Assembly (NCBI RefSeq): GCF_017848645.1
Contig: NZ_JAFEIF010000006.1
Span: 1-64,000 of the forward strand
Direction: 5' to 3'
DNA length: 64,000 bases
Source of the DNA: Limnohabitans sp.
Lineage (GTDB): Bacteria > Pseudomonadota > Gammaproteobacteria > Burkholderiales > Burkholderiaceae_C
In this document: piece by piece, positions 26,655-35,176 of the stretch
Layout: each line of letters begins with the position of its first letter
Numbering within the stretch: position 1 is the stretch's first letter
Notes under the pieces: model-generated
The model's database searches: none
What the model saw: the letters and a program-made list of their open reading frames with translations, nothing else
What the model was told of the DNA's origin: nothing
Made by a program: the position numbers and the translations under genes

Positions 26655-26849
26655 ATGATCTACTCCAAAATGTGGTGTGTGGTGAAGCCTTCGGTGGGTA
26701 TTCCGGTGTTCATTGCGGCTGTGGCGATTTCGTCGTTCAGCGTGCATTTGGCCCTGACAACGAACACCACCTGGGTGAAAAGCTTCCTGAACGGTGGTAC
26801 CAAAGTGGTCGCTGCGGCGCCTGCTGCGGATGCTGCGGTGAAGAAGTAA
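26655..26849 (+). CDS. pucA: LH2 antenna alpha subunit
   Basis: 64 residues, typical LH2 alpha: W7, VVKPSVGIP at 9-17, membrane helix with ligand His31 (SVHLALTTNTTW) and Trp40. Positions equivalent to Tyr44/Trp45 of the B800-850 alpha chain of Rhodoblastus acidophilus are Phe44 and Leu45, the combination found in blue-shifted B800-820 complexes. The C-terminal tail is Ala/Val/Lys-rich. It begins 12 bases after pucB. Confidence 0.93.
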   Translation: MIYSKMWCVVKPSVGIPVFIAAVAISSFSVHLALTTNTTWVKSFLNGGTKVVAAAPAADAAVKK

Positions 26850-26866
26850 AGGGTGAAAGCCCGAAC

Positions 26867-26890
26867 GGCCAGGCGCGCAAGCGCCTGGTC
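26867..26890 (+). promoter_or_regulatory. Hairpin between pucA and pucC
   Basis: CCAGGCGC (26869-26876) and GCGCCTGG (26881-26888) form a perfect eight-pair stem with a GCAA tetraloop, extendable by two pairs, followed by TCTTTCTCTT. It could be a weak terminator or a 3' stabiliser that gives more pucBA than pucC message. Confidence 0.65.
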
Positions 26891-26903
26891 TTTCTCTTGA
26901 TTT

Positions 26904-28295
26904 ATGAACACCACCAAAAATCGCAGCAACTGGGGCATGGCTTTGGCCAGTTGGGGTCCCCGGTTTCTCCCCTTTGCCGACGCCGCCAGCGATGATTTGC
27001 CGCTGTCGCGTTTGCTGCGCTTGTCGCTGTTTCAAATTTCTGTCGGCATGGCCATGGTCATGCTGGTGGGCACCCTCAACCGCGTGATGATCGTGGAGCT
27101 CAAAGTCTCCGCCACGCTGGTGTCCTTCATGGTGGCGCTGCCCCTGCTGATTGCGCCTTTGCGCGCGCTCATTGGTTTTCGCTCGGACAACCACCGCTCG
27201 CAACTGGGCTGGCGGCGAGTGCCCTACATCTGGATGGGCAGTCTGCTGCAGTTTGGCGGCTTTTCCATCATGCCGTTTGCGCTCTTGGTGCTCGCGGGTG
27301 CCGGGCAAGCCAGCCAGGCCCCGGCCTGGGTCGGCCAGCTGGGCGCAGCGGGTGCGTTTTTGTTGGTAGGCCTGGGCATGCACACCGTGCAAACCGCAGG
27401 CCTGGCCCTGGCCACCGACCTGGCCCCGCCTGAGCGCCAGCCCCAGGTGGTGGGCCTCATGTACGTCATGCAGCTGATCGGCATGATCGGCAGCGCCTTG
27501 GTGCTGGGCTATTTGCTGCACGACTACAGCCCTGGTCAACTGATTCGTGTGGTCCAGGCCGTGGCCGTGACCACGCTGGTGCTGAATGTGGTGGCGCTTT
27601 GGAAGCAAGAGCCGCGTAGCCGACTGCGCAAACCCGGCATGCCCATCGAACACACCTTCGCGCAAGCCTGGCAACTGTTTTGCCAAGGGCCCAACACCGT
27701 GCGGCGCTTGTTGGCGGTGGGCCTGGGCACCATGGCCTTCACCATGGAAGATGTTTTGCTCGAGCCCTATGGCGGCGAGATTTTGCATATGAGTGTGTCC
27801 AGCACCACCTTGCTCTCGGCCACCCTGGCGCTGGGCGGCCTGATTGGTTTTGCCTGGGCCTCGCGTGTATTGGGGCGCGGTGGCGACGCCTACCGCATGT
27901 CCGGCTGGGGAGCCTGGGTCGGTTTGCCTGCTTTTGTCTGCGTCATTGCCTCTGGCCCTCTGACCATGCCCGCCTTGTTTGTACTGGGCATTTTCTTGAT
28001 TGGCTTAGGGGGTGGTTTGTTTGCACACGGCACCCTCACGGCCACCATGCAGCTGGCCCCACCGGGGCAGATCGGTCTGGCCATGGGCGCCTGGGGCGCC
28101 GTGCAGGCCACCGCTGCGGGTGTGGGCATGGCGGCAGGCGGCTTGGTGCGCGACGGTGTGGCCCTGATCAGCACCCCTGTCATGGGCTACTCGGCCGTCT
28201 ATGCCATCGAGATTCTTTTGCTGGGCATGACCCTGTGGGCCATGGGACCTTTGCTGCGTTATGCGCCCGCTGCTGTACGCCCGCCCGACATCTGA
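26904..28295 (+). CDS. pucC: PucC, LH2 assembly protein (BCD family)
   Basis: 463 residues, about twelve membrane helices, of the bacteriochlorophyll-delivery branch of the major facilitator superfamily. Family segments are PFADAASDDLPLSRLLRLSLFQ, GTLNRVMIVEL, APLRALIGFRSD, DVLLEPYGGEIL and GAWGAVQATAAG. It is needed for LH2 assembly in Rhodobacter; the exact activity is unresolved. Its position after pucBA supports the name, and it is one of three paralogues in this window. Confidence 0.9.
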   Translation: MNTTKNRSNWGMALASWGPRFLPFADAASDDLPLSRLLRLSLFQISVGMAMVMLVGTLNRVMIVELKVSATLVSFMVALPLLIAPLRALIGFRSDNHRSQLGWRRVPYIWMGSLLQFGGFSIMPFALLVLAGAGQASQAPAWVGQLGAAGAFLLVGLGMHTVQTAGLALATDLAPPERQPQVVGLMYVMQLIGMIGSALVLGYLLHDYSPGQLIRVVQAVAVTTLVLNVVALWKQEPRSRLRKPGMPIEHTFAQAWQLFCQGPNTVRRLLAVGLGTMAFTMEDVLLEPYGGEILHMSVSSTTLLSATLALGGLIGFAWASRVLGRGGDAYRMSGWGAWVGLPAFVCVIASGPLTMPALFVLGIFLIGLGGGLFAHGTLTATMQLAPPGQIGLAMGAWGAVQATAAGVGMAAGGLVRDGVALISTPVMGYSAVYAIEILLLGMTLWAMGPLLRYAPAAVRPPDI

Positions 28296-28349
28296 GCATA
28301 ATTATTCCCTACGCCTTTTCAAGATCACCCCGCAACCCAAGGACTCACC

Positions 28350-28445
28350 ATGGAAATCAAACACATCCTCATCATCATGTTCGTGGTTTTTGGCCTGTTC
28401 ATGCTGGCCAACTGGTTCAACCGTCCAAAGGGCCCACGCAAGTAA
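28350..28445 (+). CDS. 31-residue membrane peptide after pucC
   Basis: MEIKHILIIMFVVFGLFML followed by ANWFNRPKGPRK: one hydrophobic helix (residues 5-20) and a basic tail, which predicts a cytoplasmic C-terminus. It lies 54 bases after pucC and just before the terminator of the whole puc series. No clear SD is present (AAGGA is 10 bases upstream). It resembles the small accessory helices of antenna complexes in size only; no family is recognised. Confidence 0.6.
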   Translation: MEIKHILIIMFVVFGLFMLANWFNRPKGPRK

Positions 28446-28483
28446 AGCGCCCCATGGCCTGGGGACTTCGAAAAAAGCCCCGA

Positions 28484-28519
28484 CCACAAAAAAGCCGCTG
28501 TGAAGCGGCTTTTTTGTGG
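28484..28519. terminator. Strong bidirectional terminator
   Basis: A 16-pair perfect stem (28484-28499 with 28504-28519) and a GTGA loop, with A6 on the left and T6 on the right, so it serves both the plus-strand puc series and the minus-strand RRM gene. Confidence 0.92.
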
Positions 28520-28533
28520 GCGCCTGAAACTGA

Positions 28534-28827
28534 TCAGTTGCGTGTGTCGCGGTAACCGCTGCCGTAGCCGGTGCTCGGCTCTTTGGGCTTGGAGATGTTC
28601 ACCACGATCGAGCGACCGCTGACCGACATGCCGTTCAGGCCGGTGATGGCGGCTTGGGCTTCTTCGGCGCTGGACATTTCCACAAAGGCGAAACCCTTGG
28701 AGCGACCGGTGTCGCGGTCCATCATGACTTTGGCCGACATCACGCCGCCAAATTCAGAAAAGTTTTGACGCAAGCTGGCGTCGTCGATGGTGTAAGGCAA
28801 GTTGCCCACGTAAATTTTGCTGCTCAT
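28534..28827 (-). CDS. Single-RRM RNA-binding protein
   Basis: 97 residues: one RNA-recognition motif with RNP2 KIYVGNLPY at the N-terminus and RNP1 RSKGFAFVEM near residue 43, then a short Gly/Tyr/Arg tail (TGYGSGYRDTRN). Such proteins are common in betaproteobacteria and cyanobacteria and are often cold-induced; targets are unknown. It converges on the puc operon. Confidence 0.9.
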   Translation of the reverse strand: MSSKIYVGNLPYTIDDASLRQNFSEFGGVMSAKVMMDRDTGRSKGFAFVEMSSAEEAQAAITGLNGMSVSGRSIVVNISKPKEPSTGYGSGYRDTRN

Positions 28828-29421
28828 GGTTGAGCCTTTCAGAGAGGTGGCGTGGCAGCTTCAAAACGAAGCCGACATGCAGGGAAAAGCGGATTCTTGG
28901 CAGTTGCCGAGAGGCCGCAGGGAAACGCGCCAGGGGCCGTGAGGCCTTAGCGCATTTGTTCGGGGCTGGGGCTGTTTTGCAGCCAGTTGCGTGTGGTGTC
29001 GAGCACGCGGCGCGCAGCATGTTGGGTGAAAGCACAAGCCGTGTGGTGCAGTCCGGGCGTCAGGTCCAAGCCTTGCAGAGCAGGGCGAGCCTGGCGCAAA
29101 GCCGTGGCAGCTGTTGTTCGGCCGAGGCCGGTGCAAAAAGGGTGTGTCGAGGGCGAAGCGACCGGGGAGCCCGTGCGGGTGGTAATCGGGGAAATCAAAA
29201 TCAATCGAGTCGCAAACCATCCAGGGGCTTGCGCAGAGCTGTGAGAAAAATGCCGAGGCCTGCAGCTCAACAGGAGACGGTGTTCGAAGTCAATCGATGC
29301 CTATGCAGACGCCTTGTGAGCCATCTGCGTGTTGTTCATGCGGGTATGGCAGAACAATCCGCAAGTATATTTCCGAATGAAATAAAAGTCAAATTTTTTA
29401 TTTCCATCAGTTTGAAAGACA
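28828..29421. other. 594-base stretch without a confident gene
   Basis: No open frame here has a recognisable domain. A minus-strand frame ending at 28947 (…LHHTACAFTQHAARRVLDT… WLQNSPSPEQMR) looks somewhat protein-like and could be the remains of a truncated gene. The part from 29341 to 29420 is much richer in A and T than the surroundings. The segment nearest 28827 should hold the promoter and leader of the RRM gene. Confidence 0.4.
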
Positions 29422-30069
29422 TCAAAGCCCGTTCACAACGTGGCGCACCAACAAGAGCGACAGCACCCACATGGTCACACCGATCAGCGCGTCCAGCACC
29501 TGCCAAGCGCGTGGCCGTGCAAACCAAGGGGCCAGCCAACGCGCCCCAAAGCCCAAGGCGCTGAACCACAGCAGGCTGGCTGCACTCGCTCCGGCCGCAA
29601 ACCAGCCTTGCAGGGGCGCGGGCTGTTGTGCGCCGATGCTGCCCACCAAGAGCACCGTGTCCAGATACACATGCGGGTTGAGCAAGGTGAAGGCCGCCGC
29701 TTGCGCGAGCGCCGCCCCACGGCTCAGGCCTTGGCCAAAGCTGTTTACATCCAGCGTGTTGGCCTGGCGCGCCCGCTGCAGCGCACGCCAGCCATACACC
29801 GCCAAAAACGCCGCACCGCCCAAAGCCAGGCCACGCGCCAGCTCAGGCCTGTCGCCCAGCGCCTGCGCCATGCCGAACACCCCCGCCGTGATCAGCACCG
29901 CATCGGCGACCGCGCAAAACACCACCACGCTGCCCACATGCTCACGCCGCAAGCCCTGGCGCAAAACAAAAGCGTTTTGTGCCCCAATGGCTACGATCAG
30001 GCCCAGGCCCAAAAACAGGCCTTGGGCAAAGACAGGGCCTACGGCCGACAAGGTGTCATTCCAATTCAT
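29422..30069 (-). CDS. LysE/ArgO-family amino-acid exporter
   Basis: 215 residues, about six membrane helices. Family hallmarks are GLGLIVAIGAQNAFVLRQGL at the N-terminus and FTLLNPHVYLDTVLLVGSIG in the middle. It exports basic amino acids in relatives (ArgO, LysE). The start at 30069 (MNWNDTLSAVG) fits the family; the upstream extension is unlike it. The LysR-type activator often found beside such exporters is not adjacent. Confidence 0.88.
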   Translation of the reverse strand: MNWNDTLSAVGPVFAQGLFLGLGLIVAIGAQNAFVLRQGLRREHVGSVVVFCAVADAVLITAGVFGMAQALGDRPELARGLALGGAAFLAVYGWRALQRARQANTLDVNSFGQGLSRGAALAQAAAFTLLNPHVYLDTVLLVGSIGAQQPAPLQGWFAAGASAASLLWFSALGFGARWLAPWFARPRAWQVLDALIGVTMWVLSLLLVRHVVNGL

Positions 30070-30120
30070 GGGGCGTGAGCTTGCCAGATCCCTTGGCACT
30101 TTTGCCCATAGGCACCATCC

Positions 30121-31785
30121 ATGACAAAAAATAGCCGCACCCACGCCAAGCCCGCCCCCGATTCAGTCAAAAATAGACAAATTCCAAAAACCGATTGGCT
30201 GCAGCCCCGTGGGCTGCCTGATGGCCCCCAACAAACACTCATGCTCGACGACATCAAAAAGACCCTCTGGGCATCGGCCGACAAACTGCGCGCCAACATG
30301 GACGCCGCCGAATACAAGCACTTGGTGCTCGGCCTCATCTTCGTCAAATACATCTCCGACGCCTTTGTGGCCCGCCAGGCCGAGCTGACGCTGCGTCTGC
30401 GCGACCCGGCTGACGAGATGTTTTATGGCGATGCGGCTGATGAAGACATCGCCGCCGAGCTGGAAGATCGCGACTACTACACCAGCGAAAACGTGTTTTG
30501 GGTGCCCGAGGGTGCCCGCTGGGACGCATTGCGTGCAGCCGCACCCCAGCCCGACATTGGCAAGCGCATCGACGACGCCTTGACCCTGATCGAAGCCGAC
30601 AACCCCCGACTCAAAGGCATTCTGGACAAACGCTTTGCCCGCGCCCAATTGCCCGACGGCAAGCTGGGCGAGCTGGTCAACCTGATTTCACGCGTTGGCT
30701 TTGGTGACGATCCTTCCAAAGCCCGCGACATTTTGGGGCAGGTGTACGAGTATTTTCTGGGCATGTTCGCCAGCGCCGAAGGTAAGCGGGGCGGGCAGTT
30801 CTACACGCCCGCCAGCATCGTCAAAACTTTGGTGGCCGTGCTCTCGCCCAGCAAAGGTTTGCTGTACGACTGCTGCTGCGGTTCGGGCGGCATGTACGTG
30901 CAGTCCGAGCGCTTCATTGAAGACCATGGCGGCCAGCCGGGCGATGTGTCTATTTACGGCCAAGAAGCCAACCCCACCACCTGGCGCTTGGCGGCCATGA
31001 ACCTCGTCATTCGGGGCATGGACTACAACCTGGGCAAAGAAGCGGCCGACACCTTCACCCGCAACCAACACCCCGACCTGCGGGCCGACTTCAGCTTGGC
31101 CAACCCGCCCTTCAACATCAGCGACTGGTGGCACGCCAGCCTGGAGGGTGACGCCCGCTGGGTGTACGGCACACCACCTCAAGGCAACGCCAACTACGCC
31201 TGGTTGCAACACATCCTGTACCACCTCAAGCCCACCGGCCGCGCCGGTGTGGTGTTGGCCAACGGCAGCATGAGTTCCAGCCAAAACAGCGAAGGCCAGA
31301 TCCGCGCCGCCATGGTCGATGCCGACGTGGTGGAAGTCATGATCGCCTTGCCCGGCCAACTGTTCTTCAACACGCAAATCCCCGCGTGCTTGTGGTTCCT
31401 AGCCAAACAGAAAAAGCGCAAAGGCGAAGTGCTGTTCATCGACGCCCGCAAGCTGGGCAGCATGATCAGCCGCGTGCAAAGCGAGCTGACCGACGAAGTC
31501 ATCGAGCGCATCGGCCAAACCGTGGCCGCGTGGCGCACCGGCAGCGCCGACTACCAGGACATTGCAGGCTTTTGCCGCAGCGTGCCCCTGGCCGAAATCG
31601 CCCAACACGGTCATGTGCTCACCCCTGGCCGCTATGTGGGGGCCGAAGAAGTGGAAGACGACGACGAGGCCTTTGCCGACAAGATGCAAACGCTCACCGC
31701 CAAGCTGGGCGAGCAAATGGCCAAAGGCGCAGAGCTGGACGCGTTGATCCGCCAGAAGCTGGGGGGGCTGGGGTATGCGTTTTGA
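30121..31785 (+). CDS. hsdM: Type I restriction-modification methyltransferase subunit
   Basis: 554 residues; N6-adenine methyltransferase of a type I R-M complex. The N-terminal HsdM domain starts near residue 41 (MLDDIKKTLWASADKLRANM), then KRGGQFYTPASIVK, SAM motif DCCCGSGGMY (the usual DP is DC here) and catalytic NPPF. The first 40 residues are not conserved-looking, so translation might begin at 30241. It heads a six-gene series on the plus strand. Confidence 0.93.
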   Translation: MTKNSRTHAKPAPDSVKNRQIPKTDWLQPRGLPDGPQQTLMLDDIKKTLWASADKLRANMDAAEYKHLVLGLIFVKYISDAFVARQAELTLRLRDPADEMFYGDAADEDIAAELEDRDYYTSENVFWVPEGARWDALRAAAPQPDIGKRIDDALTLIEADNPRLKGILDKRFARAQLPDGKLGELVNLISRVGFGDDPSKARDILGQVYEYFLGMFASAEGKRGGQFYTPASIVKTLVAVLSPSKGLLYDCCCGSGGMYVQSERFIEDHGGQPGDVSIYGQEANPTTWRLAAMNLVIRGMDYNLGKEAADTFTRNQHPDLRADFSLANPPFNISDWWHASLEGDARWVYGTPPQGNANYAWLQHILYHLKPTGRAGVVLANGSMSSSQNSEGQIRAAMVDADVVEVMIALPGQLFFNTQIPACLWFLAKQKKRKGEVLFIDARKLGSMISRVQSELTDEVIERIGQTVAAWRTGSADYQDIAGFCRSVPLAEIAQHGHVLTPGRYVGAEEVEDDDEAFADKMQTLTAKLGEQMAKGAELDALIRQKLGGLGYAF

Positions 31786-31885
31786 ACCCACAAAAAAAGA
31801 AACCTCGGCTCCAGTCACCGCCGCAAAGAGCGGGAGAGGGAGTTCCGAGGCTTACCGCTTAATTTTACGATAAATCAAACGCGAC

Positions 31886-32584
31886 ATGCCTCACTCCTTT
31901 ATCCAGCAAGTCGAAACGCATATTTCTTCCGAGCGATTGCTGGCCTATGCCATGCGCCATGGCGAACACATCGACCCCAAGATCACATTGGCACGCTACA
32001 TGCTCAACATGGCCTTGTGCGAGAGCCTCTACCCTGCATTGCAAAACTGTGAAATCGCATTGCGCAATGCCATTCATCATCATTTGACCCGGTTGATGGG
32101 ACGAGAAGACTGGTATGAAGCACCCTCTTTTGGTCTCACGATGTGGGCGCAAGATGAGGTGAGAAAAGTCAAAATCAAAATTCAAAAAATGAACAAGCCC
32201 CTCACTGCCGGGCGCGTGGTATCCGAGTTGCAATTCGGATTTTGGACAAGCCTTTTTGAGGCGCACTACGAACAGCACACGCCGTTTTTGCCCAGGGGAA
32301 TCAAGGCTGTTTTTCCGCACTTACCCAAAAGCATGCACAAACGCAAAGATCGCAAAAACGACCTGGAGCAAGTTCGGGGTTTGCGCAACCGCGTCTTTCA
32401 CCACGAGCGCATCGTGCATTGGCGTGACTTGGACGCCCAACACCAATTGATTCTCAACGTCATCGGGTGGATCAGCCCTGAACTGCAAAGAGTGACTGCC
32501 GCGATGGATCGTTTTCAATCTGTGAGGGCCGCAGGCCTGACCCCCTTTCTAAGCCGTGAAGTGTGGGAGCCTAAAACACCATGA
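31886..32584 (+). CDS. Abi-like (Abi_2) protein
   Basis: 232 residues. The C-terminal signature LRNRVFHHERI near residue 172 and the NCEIALRNAIHHHL segment near residue 52 fit Abi_2/Abi-like proteins, a HEPN-related group linked to abortive phage infection. It is markedly richer in A+T than hsdM. The gap before it is 100 bases. Its stop overlaps the next small gene by four bases. Activity as an RNase or toxin is inferred from the family only. Confidence 0.7.
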   Translation: MPHSFIQQVETHISSERLLAYAMRHGEHIDPKITLARYMLNMALCESLYPALQNCEIALRNAIHHHLTRLMGREDWYEAPSFGLTMWAQDEVRKVKIKIQKMNKPLTAGRVVSELQFGFWTSLFEAHYEQHTPFLPRGIKAVFPHLPKSMHKRKDRKNDLEQVRGLRNRVFHHERIVHWRDLDAQHQLILNVIGWISPELQRVTAAMDRFQSVRAAGLTPFLSREVWEPKTP

Positions 32585-32793
32585 CCCAAAGACAAGACAA
32601 GCACACCAACGTGCTGATCGTCGATCAGCCCTTTGATGCCGATGGCAACGAAACCCCCTTTGGCCAGCGCTGGGGCGGGGAACGCTTCACCCTCACCCCC
32701 GAACACTTGGCCGCCTTGCAAGCGGGCAAGACCATTGCGCTGGATGTGATGAATGAATATGTGGTGTTTTTGAAGTTGGGGGATGGGGTATGA
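32581..32793 (+). CDS. Small hypothetical protein in the hsd operon
   Basis: 70 residues, not recognised, soluble and acidic-neutral (TLTPEHLAALQAGKTIALDV near the middle). Both ends overlap neighbours by four bases (ATGA with the Abi-like gene and with hsdS), so it is translated as part of the operon. It may be an accessory or inhibitor of the R-M complex, but nothing in the sequence shows this. Confidence 0.6.
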   Translation: MTQRQDKHTNVLIVDQPFDADGNETPFGQRWGGERFTLTPEHLAALQAGKTIALDVMNEYVVFLKLGDGV

Positions 32794-34124
32794 GTACAGA
32801 GTGGCCGACAGTGCGGTTAGGGCATCATGTTGATGCTTGCCTTGGCAAGATGCTTGACGCCAAAAAGAACAAGGGCACGCCACTGCCCTATTTGGGCAAC
32901 AGCAATGTTCGATGGGGGCAGTTTGATCTGAACGACTTGGCTGAAATGCGATTCGAGCCCCATGAAGAAGAGCGTTACAGCCTGAAGCCGGGTGACTTGG
33001 TTGTCTGCGAAGGTGGTGAGCCAGGGCGATGCGCTATTTGGACAGGCCCAGCTGGAATGAAGGTGCAAAAAGCGTTGCATCGTATACGGCCCAAGGACAC
33101 GCTGGATAACTACTACCTGTTTTATTGGTTCCAGCTGTCTGCAAAAGCCGGATTGCTGGAGCCTCATTTCACTGGCACAACGATCAAGCATCTGACGGGT
33201 AAAGCGATTGCTGCTTTGGAAGTTCCATTACCTCCAATCGAGGTTCAGCGCGCCATGGTGGATGTGCTTAAGCAGCTCGACGACCGCATCACCCTCCTGC
33301 GCGAAACCAACGCCACCCTCGAAGCCATCGCCCAAGCCCTGTTCAAGTCCTGGTTCGTTGACTTCGACCCCGTCCACGCCAAAATGCAAGGCCGCGCCCC
33401 CGAAGGCATGGATGAAGCCACCGCCGCCCTGTTCCCTGAGAGCTTTGAAGAGTCGGAATTGGAGCCTGTGCCGAAGGGGTGGAAACTCGTCCCATTTGGT
33501 CAATTGCTGCGCCACACAATTGGCGGCGATTGGGGCAGTGATGTGGCTGATGAGATGAATGACACCCGTGTTGCCATCATTCGCGGAACAGACATACCAG
33601 ATTTGCAGACCAACGCGAACAGCCGAGTGCCTGTTCGTTACACCTCACAGAAAAAGTTGTCGGGTCGAAAACTGGAAGACGGTGACCTTTTGCTGGAAGT
33701 TTCGGGTGGCAGCAAAGACCAACCGACGGGCCGCTCTTTGTACCTTTCCGATGCTTTGTTGAGCCAGTTCGATTGCCCTGTTGAACCCGCTAGTTTCTGC
33801 CGTTTATTGCGCCCTGTGGACAAAGAGGTAGGCATGCTGCTCGCACAACACCTGTCCTACATCTACGCGCAAGGAAAGACATGGGAATACCAAAACCAAA
33901 GCACGGGGATTGCCAATTTCCAGACAACGCATTTCCTAGAAACTGAATTGGTGGCATGTCCGCCTGACGATGTTTTGAAGGCATTTTCGGAGACGGTCCA
34001 ACCATTGATCGCTCGCGCGCATCTGACGCAAATTCAAGAGTTGGCGTCACTTCGCGACACCCTTCTCCCCCGCCTGATCTCCGGTCAACTCAGCCTGGCT
34101 GAAGCCGCAACAGAAACAATTTAA
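32790..34124 (+). CDS. hsdS: Type I restriction-modification specificity subunit
   Basis: 444 residues. Two target-recognition domains are separated by conserved helical spacers: TRD1 about 1-150, spacer with VLKQLDDRITLLRETNATLEAIAQALFKSWF at about 155-185, TRD2 from about 230, and a closing spacer with LASLRDTLLPRLISGQLS. The VDFDPVHAKMQGRAPEGMD segment is common in this subgroup. The TRDs have lower GC than hsdM and hsdR, as expected for frequently exchanged segments. It sets the DNA sequence methylated and cut. Confidence 0.92.
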   Translation: MSTEWPTVRLGHHVDACLGKMLDAKKNKGTPLPYLGNSNVRWGQFDLNDLAEMRFEPHEEERYSLKPGDLVVCEGGEPGRCAIWTGPAGMKVQKALHRIRPKDTLDNYYLFYWFQLSAKAGLLEPHFTGTTIKHLTGKAIAALEVPLPPIEVQRAMVDVLKQLDDRITLLRETNATLEAIAQALFKSWFVDFDPVHAKMQGRAPEGMDEATAALFPESFEESELEPVPKGWKLVPFGQLLRHTIGGDWGSDVADEMNDTRVAIIRGTDIPDLQTNANSRVPVRYTSQKKLSGRKLEDGDLLLEVSGGSKDQPTGRSLYLSDALLSQFDCPVEPASFCRLLRPVDKEVGMLLAQHLSYIYAQGKTWEYQNQSTGIANFQTTHFLETELVACPPDDVLKAFSETVQPLIARAHLTQIQELASLRDTLLPRLISGQLSLAEAATETI

Positions 34125-34136
34125 CAAGGACACACT

Positions 34137-35171
34137 ATGGCACTTTGGCTTGTACGCGCTGGTAAATACGGTGAACATGAACCGCGTTTTTTTGAAGACA
34201 ACCGCATTTACCTGACTTGGGGCGGTTTGGAATCAACGGGTCTTTCGAGCGCTGCCACTTATGAGGACATCAAAGCACTAATGCAGCGTTCTTTTCCAGC
34301 TGAACCGACCCGACGTCTTGGCAACTGGACGGGGCAAATTTGGGCATTCACCTTGGGCATGAAGCCGGGGGACTATGTGGTGGTTCCACGCAAATCGACC
34401 GGGACGGTGGCCGTCGGAGAAGTGAAATCTGCTTACGACTTCAATCCAGATGCTGAAGGCAAGTACGGTCATTATCGAGAGGTCCGATGGATCAATACAG
34501 ATCTGCCGCGTAGCGCTTTTGATCAGGATTTATTGTTCTCGTTGGGCGCGATCATGACCATTTGCGAAATCAAGCGCAACGATGCCGAGAAGCGTGTCAA
34601 AGCTTTGGCAAATGGGCAAACACAAAACGTTCGCCTCACGGATATCGTCGCCGCAGCACTGCCTGACGTTTTTGATGAAGATGAGGCCGAAATTGATCTT
34701 GAACAACTTTCTCGGGACGCCATTGCAAAACTGATCATTCAGAAATTCAAAGGTCACGGGATGGCTCGCCTCGTGGATGCTGTCTTGAAAGCACAAGGCT
34801 TCACGACGTACTTGAGCCCTGAGGGGCCAGACAAAGGCATCGACATTCTTGCGGCTGGCGGGCCATTTGGATTTGACCACCCCAGAATTTGCGTTCAGGT
34901 GAAGTCGGGTAACACCCCTGCTGACCGCCCAGAGTTCACACAACTGATTGGAGCGATGCAAAGCGTCAATGCCGATCAGGGGCTGTTTGTCTCATGGTCT
35001 GGCTTCAAGCCAACCGTTTTGAAAGAAGTTCCCGTGAAGTTCTTCAAGGTCAGACTTTGGAACCAAGAAGACTTGATTGCCCAGCTACTGGCCAACTACA
35101 GCAAGCTTGATGAAGACATTCGCCTAGAACTGCCACTTAAACAGATCTGGACCCTGTCGAACGCCGATTGA
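34137..35171 (+). CDS. Mrr-type restriction endonuclease-like protein
   Basis: 344 residues. The C-terminal Mrr_cat domain has the PD-(D/E)xK pattern: [20 protein letters not shown] with Asp, then CVQVKSG with the Q-x-K, followed by [14 protein letters not shown]. The N-terminal half ([20 protein letters not shown]) looks like a PUA/EVE-like base-reading fold; this is less certain. Relatives cut modified DNA. It sits between hsdS and hsdR and overlaps the latter by a few bases if hsdR uses the upstream TTG. Confidence 0.75.
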   Translation: MALWLVRAGKYGEHEPRFFEDNRIYLTWGGLESTGLSSAATYEDIKALMQRSFPAEPTRRLGNWTGQIWAFTLGMKPGDYVVVPRKSTGTVAVGEVKSAYDFNPDAEGKYGHYREVRWINTDLPRSAFDQDLLFSLGAIMTICEIKRNDAEKRVKALANGQTQNVRLTDIVAAALPDVFDEDEAEIDLEQLSRDAIAKLIIQKFKGHGMARLVDAVLKAQGFTTYLSPEGPDKGIDILAAGGPFGFDHPRICVQVKSGNTPADRPEFTQLIGAMQSVNADQGLFVSWSGFKPTVLKEVPVKFFKVRLWNQEDLIAQLLANYSKLDEDIRLELPLKQIWTLSNAD

Positions 35172-35176
35172 CACAC

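Noticed and set aside
31800..31855. CCTCGG/CCGAGG pairing after hsdM as a terminator or attenuator
   Set aside because: The loop is about 35 bases, the stem is six pairs and no T run follows.
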